Below, one piece after another: positions 57,391 to 64,000 of a stretch of 64,000 nt of DNA (positions within the stretch are counted from its first letter, which is position 1; the number at the start of each line of letters is the position of its first letter). The position numbers and the translations under genes are program-made. Under the pieces are notes generated by a model, which saw nothing but the letters and a program-made list of their open reading frames with translations, was not told the DNA's origin and searched no databases. Source of the stretch: Luidia sarsii (Eukaryota; Echinodermata; Asteroidea; Paxillosida; Luidiidae); the NCBI GenBank assembly GCA_949987565.1, contig OX465121.1:1877117-1941116 (forward strand), given 5' to 3'.

Positions 57391-57699
57391 GGTTTACACG
57401 AAGTAGTACAGTACTTGTGTGCGCGCGCGCTCCCCGTATTTTATGAAGATTTTGATTTCACGAAGTAGTACGCATCTTTTAAGTTTAATTGTTGAATTAA
57501 TTAACTCATCCGCGCAGAACAATTTGTAAATTTGTGTCAGCTAAGACATATTACGTCCAACAGCTACATTGGTTTTCACCTTGTCAACCGCACTGTGGAG
57601 AAAATATGCCTGCCAACCTTCAACACGCGATATTTCCATAACACTTTTTTACAAATTGCAAACATGAGCGCTACTTCGTGGTGACGCTGACGATTAGCC

Positions 57700-58400
57700 A
57701 AAAACGCGAAAAGTTATTCTTGCAAACGACCGTTCTGAGACCAGGGGCCAATTTCATAGAGCCGCTTGAGCGTGAAAATCTGCTAAGCAAGAAAAGTCTC
57801 CCATGACTGTGTAAGCAAGATTAGTCGATAACAAACCGCACCGCGATGTGATGTTAATTGCTTTTGACTTGTATTCCACTCTTCTTCACTTAGCAAGTCG
57901 AAGTTTGGGTTGGCAAGGTGATCCTACGAATCCTGACTTTTTGTGCTTCAGCAGATTTTGGAGCTGAAGCGGCTCCATGAAATTGAATTTACAGTGTACT
58001 GAAAATGGGGCCTGTAGCGTGAGGCTAATAGTTGGGTTACTCGTGCGTACATGAAATGCCATGCAGTCGGTGTGAGTGACGTGAATACGTGTTCACAGCT
58101 TCTGTCGGCACAAGCTCGCTAGAAACGCCAGATATACATTTGGACATTTTGGAGATTTGAAGTTGTTTTCCTCCTAACTTCCGGGTTGTTTGTCATTTCT
58201 CATGGACTTGACACGTGTATTGTCTAGGTGAAAGGCAATAATCCTGCATTTTCGGGAACGATTTCCTCAAACTTCGCCCTTGACATCAAATGAAAATGCA
58301 TTATTTTCTGACATTTTTCAACCCGCATGCTAGAGGGCTCACGACCGAGAAGGTGATAAAAGCTATTACGTCATCACATAGAGTTTGCTCTACAAATATA
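57700..58400. other. Gene-free spacer
   Basis: I see no gene or clear repeat between the transposon end and the Penelope-like element, apart from atgaatatt and similar AT words. Confidence 0.35.
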
Positions 58401-58409
58401 TATGAATAT

Positions 58410-59675
58410 TAAGTGGAAAGGGTGATCAAAGTCACGCGATGTGTCGTTGCTGGTGGCGACGTTTCGGTTGCTAACTGCTAACCTTCATCAGGCAACCGAA
58501 GAATGTGCGCCGCGGCGTCCGTTTATATCCGCTTCACCGGTTCCTGTGTACCGGTTTGCGGACGTCGTAGTAGTTTGGTGCATGGTTCTGGCGTCCACTA
58601 GCAGCCCTGCCCGTGGTGGGTCGGCGGTCGTGGCGTCTTATGGTGGGGAGCCAGAAACCGGGGATGTCAATGCCGCTGTCCCGGTTGATGTTGTTTCGGC
58701 GAAGTCGGATGTGGATGGCCTCCTTGACGCGCCTGGTGCACCAGTGCTGTTCACGGTCGATACACAGCACATCGTTCCGATTGGGGCGGTGACCAGCTCC
58801 CCAAACGTGCTCGGCTACCGCCGATCCGTCCACACGGGAGAGTCTCACGTCGCGTTGATGCTCCTTGATTCTCTCACCGATGGGCCTGCCGGTTTCGCCG
58901 ATGTAGACCTTGTTGCACTCACCACACGGAATCTCGTAGACGACACCACCGCGTCTTCCCGGGGGACAGGGTCCTTGGGGTGGACGAGTTGGTTCCTCAA
59001 GGTGGTGGAAGAACGAAACACGGTACGGATACCGTGTCCCTCGAGGATTCTCCTCAACTGTCCGGAGACGCCGTCCATGAAGGGGAGTACAGCGAAGGAT
59101 TTATACTCTATCCGCTCCGTATCGGTGCTCACCTTGGGTCTCGAAGAGCGACGAATGAAGGGGGTTGGGGATCCGTTCGCTGTAAGTGCAGTGTGCACAT
59201 GGCGTTTCTCTGAGGCCGTACAGCGCGGTTTGGTAACCAAACGTGCTGCACGGTCAAAGAGGCACTTGGCCATTCCACGCTTCACATATTCACAGGGTGG
59301 TGGGAGTCGTAAGCCAGGTACTGGTCGGTGTGTGTGGGTTTGCGGTACACGGTTGTGGTTAGGCTGCCGTCGGGCTCCCTGTGGACCAATGTGTCCAGGA
59401 AGGCGATGGTGTTGTCCACTTCGACCTCGACAGTGAAGCGTATGGTGGGCCGGAGACATTTCAGGTGGGAGAGCAGCTGGTCGGTCCGGTCGCGCGGTGC
59501 AATGACAAAGGTGTCATCAACATATCGCTTCCATACTGAAGGGGAGCATTCGGGAGGGCAACTCTGTAGAGCCTCCTCCTCAAATGCCTCCATGTACAGG
59601 TAGGCGATGACCGCGGACACAGGACTGCCCATAGCTGCTCCATCCGTCTATTCAATCGTAGAAGGTCCCTTCGTG
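58410..59675 (-). mobile_element. Penelope-like retroelement, C-terminal half
   Basis: On the minus strand, GSPVSAVIAYLYMEAFEEEA and RYVDDTFVIAPRDR are the last reverse-transcriptase motifs (the YVDD box). They are followed by AFLDTLVHREPDGSLTTTVY and KPTHTDQYLAYDSHHPVN, then a linker and a GIY-YIG-type region ending IKEHQRDVRLSRVDGSAVAE and EHVWGAGH. Frame breaks separate the pieces, at about 59290 and 58850. The element ends near 58410 after a hammerhead-like motif. It is not intact. Confidence 0.8.
58450..58505 (-). ncRNA. Hammerhead-ribozyme-like motif at the PLE 3' end
   Basis: The minus strand carries CTGATGA (58491-58485), a potential ggtt/aacc stem with loop, and CGAAAC (58466-58461), in hammerhead order and spacing. 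Penelope-like elements are known to carry hammerhead motifs. One base between CTGATGA and the stem is unpaired, and a clear GUH cleavage site with stem III was not resolved, so activity is doubtful. Confidence 0.35.
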
Positions 59676-60392
59676 GAGCAGCAGCGCTTCGCCCTTATGT
59701 CTCTGCGGGAGGATCGTTCTATCATGATCCTCCCCGCCGACAAGGGCCGCGCTAGCGTAGTCCTCGACGCGGAAACCTACCGGAGCAAGATGGACGAACT
59801 GATCACCTCGGGCCCCTACCGTAAGCTAACGAAGGATCCCACTGACCGGCTCTGCAGGAAGATCACGCCTCAGCTACTGGATCATGGAGCTAAAAAGGGC
59901 CGGGGATCTTGAACTTACAGGAAGCTCCGCCCCTCCGGCAAGCAACCGCCAAGGATGTACGGTTTGCCTAAGATCCACAAACCGGGTACATCCCTAAGGC
60001 CCATCGTCTCCTGCGTAAGCTCCTTTGCTTACGACCTGTCCAAGTATCTGGCAGGAATCCTGTCTCCGTTGATCGGGAACACGACCAACACGGTGCCCAA
60101 CTCCACGGCCTTCGCGCAATTCCTCCGCGGACAACGGATCGGCAGCCTTCGATGTCACGTCGTTGTTTACCAACGTCCCCATTGAAGGCACGTGCGGAGC
60201 AGACCTGCAACGCCTGGAAGGGGACCCGAACCTGTCGGACCGAACCTCCCTCTCCCCCACCAAGATCGCCACCCTGCTGTAGTTCGTCTTACGGTCCACG
60301 TACTTTCTCCATGAAGGGACCTTCTATGTATACGATTGAATAGACGGATGGAGCAGCTATGGGCAGTCCTGTGTCCGCGGTCATCGCCTACC
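59640..60392 (+). mobile_element. Penelope-like retroelement, N-terminal RT half, inverted to its partner
   Basis: The plus strand reads IMILPADKGRASVVLDAETY, then GLPKIHKPGTSLRPIVSCVS and, after a frame break, AFDVTSLFTNVPIEG, ending in AAMGSPVSAVIAY at 60392. These are the N-terminal and early RT motifs of a PLE. The last 80 bp or so are repeated in inverse at 59600-59675. With the minus-strand half it forms one element split in two orientations. Confidence 0.8.
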
Positions 60393-60711
60393 CCAGAAAA
60401 AATTAACAAAAATAAAGCAAAATGAGATCTTTCAGGGAGCAGAGAAATAACACAATGTCTCGCTTACGCTTAAGGGTTGAGTTTTCAGCAGACGATCGAA
60501 GGTCCAAGGGGGGGGGGGGGAGACAGTAATGGACCATTATTAAGCACAATAGAGAAAGTAATACAGGTACATTTAAGAAATATCAGAAGAGAGAAAAGAG
60601 AGACCATGTTTATAACCACGTATAATTATATCTTCTTGGGGTACAACAACGAGATAGTCGTCGCTACTGCCGACCAGAGTATAGGTGTGAATAGGAATAT
60701 CAATGTGAGCG

Positions 60712-61008
60712 TTGACCTCCGAATATGCGAACGACACCGGTGAGAAAGGTCTTCTTCAGCCGATGGGGAGTCTCCCGACGAAGGTAGCGCCGGACACCGG
60801 CGGGCCTGTACAACTCCCGACGAGGGCAGCCTCGAAGCATGACTACGAAAAAACGGCCCTGGTCGTGGGCCTGCTCGCGATGATATTAGCCGCGATTTGG
60901 CTTCTACGATATGCAGTCCCGGGCAGCCCCGAAGAGGAGACTTCCTACCACCAGAACCATCGCCCAAAGATTTTCTCCTGGCCAGCTGGCTGTCGGCGTG
61001 AGAAGTGA
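60712..61008 (+). CDS. Small single-pass membrane protein ORF, unclassified element
   Basis: The frame begins MTSEYANDTGEKGLLQPMGS and contains a hydrophobic segment TALVVGLLAMILAAIWLLRY, a likely transmembrane helix at about residues 48-67. Its 3' part overlaps the end of the minus-strand membrane ORF at 60904, so at most one frame is used there. I do not recognise the family. It may be chance. Confidence 0.3.
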   Translation: MTSEYANDTGEKGLLQPMGSLPTKVAPDTGGPVQLPTRAASKHDYEKTALVVGLLAMILAAIWLLRYAVPGSPEEETSYHQNHRPKIFSWPAGCRREK

Positions 61009-62185
61009 GAGTAGCCAGGAAACGATAGACCCGATAATGCCCGGTAGGGCCGCGGTCGCTTTACCCGCTAGATTAGACAGGGCGCGTCCAAGAGACTGCA
61101 GGTGTTTTTTGGCCCATTCATTCAACCCGCCTTTGTCGGAGGATGTGGGAGGTGGAGGGGGTGGTGGTGATGTACCACCACCAGTCAGAGCCAGAACGAG
61201 GGTGGAGATTGCCATCGCAATGGCGGTGAAGATAGACACAATGGTGATCCCCTGTTCGCGAAATAGGGTCCGTATACACTCAGCCAACGTAATGTCCTCA
61301 TGGAGAACCCGAGTGATCGTCTCGTGGCTTTATTAGACCTGTGACCGGAGTCGTAGGTTGAGCGAGTCGGTGCTTTCTTGGACCGCTGCGAGCTGTTCTT
61401 CGGCTTTTTGAATTTCACGCTCAATTTGGTCCACTTATTCACTAGCTCAAAAGCCACACAACATCTCGGATTGTGCCTTGTTCGAAAGACAACAAATTGT
61501 AGCATGGGTTGCACGATTTATAACAGCGTACATGATTTGTATCGATTTTTTTATCGAATTTTGAAAATGATACATAACCTAAAATGCCCCGGACAGCGGT
61601 CACGACCCCATATATGTGGCCCCGGCGCGAAGTGGTTAAAGGTTTATTAAGATCTTCGCGAAAGCCCTCAATCGTCTCCTGGAGAGCAACTTTTTTGCTC
61701 TCATGCACCGCTTTTGTATATACAGCGCAAAGTTCTCAGGGCTCTGTCGGGTCCTAAAACCTCCCTCCACGGCAGGGACAGAGGGTCGGTCTGCGTCTCA
61801 ATTATTGTTGGTAGAGGATTATCATTTCCATTATCAACGTCATCAGCATGAGCTGTCATCCTGTTGATATATTCAACGGCCTCTTCAATTACCCCCTGAG
61901 CCCACCAACGGTCGTATCCAAGTTATCATCATATGTTCGGATAACCACATCGGCCTTTTCTCCAATCCGCTGCAGAGCCTCGTTCTTCCCGCCGCCAATC
62001 CAAGAACCCCAGAGCCTTGATTGCAGCCGCCCCACCCCGACGACCACTTATGGTGTTCAACGAAAGGATCTTTTCCGTCAGAGTGTTCATAATAGCAAAA
62101 TCCAACCGTAATCGCCCGTCGGCCAATATGAATTTCATTGGGTCTCGACCCAGGCTGGGGTTGAAGCATTTTTCAGCCAAATCAT
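60904..62185 (-). pseudogene. Degenerate coiled-coil and membrane protein of an unclassified mobile element
   Basis: Reading minus strand from 62185: DYYDDLAEKCFNPSLGRDPM and LADGRLRLDFAIMNTLTEKI; then a frame break to EKADVVIRTYDDNLDTTVGG; then, after a TTAA-family end at 61618-61639, a coiled coil VDQIEREIQKAEEQLAAVQE; then stops; then LAECIRTLFREQGITIVSIF and TAIAMAISTLVLALTGGG, a proline run, GRALSNLAGKATAALPGIIG and two more hydrophobic stretches to a stop at 60904. I recall similar uncharacterised proteins in cnidarians and other aquatic invertebrates, but I cannot name the element class. At least two frame breaks and stops are present. Confidence 0.45.
61618..61639. repeat. End of a TTAA-family MITE
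   Basis: ccccggcgcgaagtggttaa matches the right end of the MITE at 20863-21554 and finishes in TTAA. Its other end was not found; it may begin near 61440, where the coiled-coil reading frame is lost. Confidence 0.5.
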
Positions 62186-62264
62186 CGTAGTAGTCGTCTA
62201 CCGCTGGCTGGAGGAGCAGTAGCTTCAGTCATGTCACTCCATGTTGGATAGGAGATCTGGGAGC

Positions 62265-63955
62265 TGTTCCGTTATCACTACGAGCAATATTCATTCATTC
62301 ATAATTAATTTATCTATCTCTAGTAACGTAGTTCCTAATGAACTGAAATTTGCTAGAGTTAGACCCTTGTTCAAGAAAAACAGTAGGTTGGATGTTGGTA
62401 ATTACAGACCTATTAGTATTCTTAGTACAGTTTCTCAATTGCTAGAAAAGGCAGTATACATCCAGTTCGAAAAGTATCTGACTGACAGTAAACTTATATA
62501 TGACTTTCAATCCGGGTTTAGAGGTTCCTTTTCCACTAATACTTGTTTAACTTTTCTTACTGATCACATTCGATCTCAGATGGCCAAAGGAAATTATACC
62601 GGTATGGTGCTGTTGGATTTACAAAAGGCTTTTGATACAGTTGATCATACAATCTTGTGTAGAAAATTAAAGGTCATGGGTACCCACTTTGATTCTATAA
62701 ATTGGTTTCAATCTTATCTCTCCAATAGACAACAAATCGTTAGAGTTAATCAAGTCGATTCTCAACCTATGGAAATAACATATGGTGTACCCCAGGGTAG
62801 TCTTCTGGGGCCTTTGCTTTTTTTATGTTACGTCAACGACATGCAGACAAGTGTGGGATCAGACTTGTTATTGTATGCTGATGACAGCGCTATAGTTTTT
62901 TCTAGCAAGGACCCTAAAGTGATTGCGAACAATCTCTGTGTAGAGCTGGAATCATGCAGGCAATGGCTGATTGATAATAAACTTTCGTTGCATGTTGACA
63001 AAACTGAGGTCATTCTTTTTGGAACCAAACGAAAATTAAGCAGAGTCGATAAGTTTGAAGTGACATGTGATGGGAAAATTATTAATTCTACAAATTCTGT
63101 TAACTATTTAGGTATCACATTGGATCAGAGTCTAAATGGTGAAAGTATTGCAAATTCAGTTATTAAAAAAGCTAATGCAAGATTAGGTTTCTTACATAGA
63201 CACTCCAATTGCTTAAATGAGCGATCTCGTAAAATATTATGTTCTGCTCTTATAACTTGTCATTTTGATTATTGCTGTTCTTCTTGGTTCTCTGCACTAT
63301 CAAAAAAATTAAAAAAGAGGTTGCAGATTATTCAGAATAAGACAGTCCGGTTTATTCTAAGCCTGGATGCTAGATCTCATATTGGACAAGCGGAATTGAA
63401 TAGGCTGGGCCTGTTAAATGTCAGTGATCGAGTAACACAACTTAAATTAAATCAGGTGTATAAAATTTTTCACAACATTGCCCCAGATTATCTTTGTAAA
63501 AATTTCAAGAAGGTTTCTACTTTGCACAATTACTCCACGAGGGGTAGTTCAAGGAATTTTGTTGTTCCTTGCTTTAAGGGGCCGGAGAGTAATACTTTTT
63601 ATTATACTGGAATACATTTATGGAATTTACTTCCAAACGATATCAAATGCTGCAGTAATCTTCATATGTTTAAGAAAGCAGTCAAAGTATACTTGCTCTC
63701 TAAATACGAAGCTGACTTATGAATTTCTAAAATGGTACTCTGTTGTTGTCGTCGTTGTTTTATGTTTGATTATCAGTGCAATCTTTTTTATTTTTCCTAT
63801 TAGGACCCCAATGGAAATAAGCCGTTTTACAGCTTTTTTGGGCTATCCTTGGCTTCTGTTGTGTAAATTGTCTGTAGTAGTGTAAATGTCTTTACAGTTT
63901 TTATTGTATTTTATATGTCTGCCAAAATAAATGAATGAATGAATGAATGAAAAGC
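62265..63955 (+). mobile_element. 5'-truncated non-LTR retrotransposon (LINE)
   Basis: The reverse transcriptase frame begins inside the element without a preceding endonuclease. The 3' end is a (tgaa)n run at about 63927-63951 (aatgaatgaatgaatgaaaa), as in CR1/Jockey-group elements with short tandem tails. The left junction with the unclassified element is near 62265. No target duplication can be assigned. Confidence 0.8.
62290..63722 (+). CDS. LINE reverse transcriptase, C-terminal ORF (endonuclease lost)
   Basis: The motifs appear in order. RPLFKKNSRLDVGNYRPISI and SGFRGSFSTNTCLTFLTDHI come first. VLLDLQKAFDTVDHTIL is motif A with catalytic Asp. GVPQGSLLGPLLFLCYVND is motif B. LLLYADDSAIVFSS carries the YADD catalytic pair. 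SLHVDKTEVILFG and VNYLGITLD follow. A C-terminal region of about 180 residues has PDYLCKNFKKVSTLHNYSTR and WNLLPNDIKCCSNLHMFKKA, usual in Jockey/CR1-type polyproteins. The open frame is uninterrupted, which suggests a fairly young copy. It cannot move alone, because the apurinic-type endonuclease is missing. Confidence 0.9.
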
Positions 63956-64000
63956 TGAAGAGTGCTAGAGGATGCGATGTTTGTTTTTTTGCACCACCTG

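Larger units (their letters stand above)
43788..57693 (+). mobile_element. Candidate 13.9-kb DNA transposon with DUF7869-like transposase
   Basis: A perfect 23-bp inverted repeat beginning cgtcagcgtcaccacgaag lies at 43789-43811 and 57670-57692, with one further matching base outside each. The word acgaagtag recurs at about 43802, 43962 and 44033 on the left and at 57398, 57459 and (inverted) 57672 on the right, as expected for transposase-binding sites. Inside are the broken transposase-like gene (50113-56079), a composite repeat (45369-50069) and a LINE fragment. No target duplication is visible, so the boundaries are inferred. Confidence 0.55.

Noticed and set aside
58441..59436. 331-codon plus-strand ORF
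   Set aside because: It is the antisense of the Penelope-like C-terminal region, whose minus-strand frames carry the family motifs.
60167..60409. Minus-strand ORFs opposite the Penelope N-terminal half
   Set aside because: Shadow frames; the plus strand carries the reverse-transcriptase motifs.

Overview
This window is eukaryotic. It has GT-AG introns, a split cohesin gene, Penelope-like and non-LTR retrotransposons, many foldback DNA transposons and abundant acatgt/catgca simple repeats. This mix suggests a marine invertebrate, perhaps an echinoderm or another deuterostome, but the species cannot be fixed from the sequence. I see no bacterial genes, operons or CRISPR arrays.

One complete host gene is present: the cohesin kleisin RAD21, on the plus strand. 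It has ten coding exons between 7599 and 41416 and encodes 612 aa, with consistent splice phases throughout. The N-terminal SMC3-binding region, the separase site after R172, the central region that binds the SA/STAG subunit, and the C-terminal SMC1-binding winged helix can all be read. About 32 kb of the 34-kb coding span is intron, and the introns are full of transposon insertions.

Region 1-7560 (upstream of RAD21) holds nested foldback elements. Two of them (3153-3816 and 3832-5038) have clear target-site duplications of 9 and 11 bp and sit inside an older inverted-repeat element. The RAD21 introns hold two inverted hAT-like copies that share target duplications (10872-13631), several copies of a roughly 0.9-kb hairpin-bearing repeat, a 1-kb polypurine tract, two TTAA-flanked MITE copies, a 3.2-kb TIR element, further hAT-like elements, and a Penelope-like element split precisely by a 2.75-kb hAT-like insertion (35339-38086).

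Region 43.8-57.7 kb is the most interesting. A 23-bp perfect inverted repeat at 43789 and 57670, with repeated acgaagtag motifs near both ends, may bound a 13.9-kb DNA transposon. Inside is a broken plus-strand gene. It encodes a Tudor-like module, a Cys-rich module, a 33-residue repeat region (about 26.5 DNA copies of 99 bp) and a DDE/RNase-H-like domain resembling the uncharacterised DUF7869 family. Premature stops, a 2-bp insertion, a 5'-truncated LINE insertion with a 12-bp target duplication, and a late frameshift have inactivated it. A separate composite repeat with near-identical 251-bp direct repeats (45.4-50.07 kb) lies inside the same interval.

Region 58.4-64 kb contains a Penelope-like element in a twin-priming-like inverted arrangement, with a possible hammerhead-like motif at its 3' end. 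It is followed by a degenerate element coding for coiled-coil and membrane proteins that I cannot classify, and by a 5'-truncated LINE with an intact reverse transcriptase ORF and a (TGAA)n tail.
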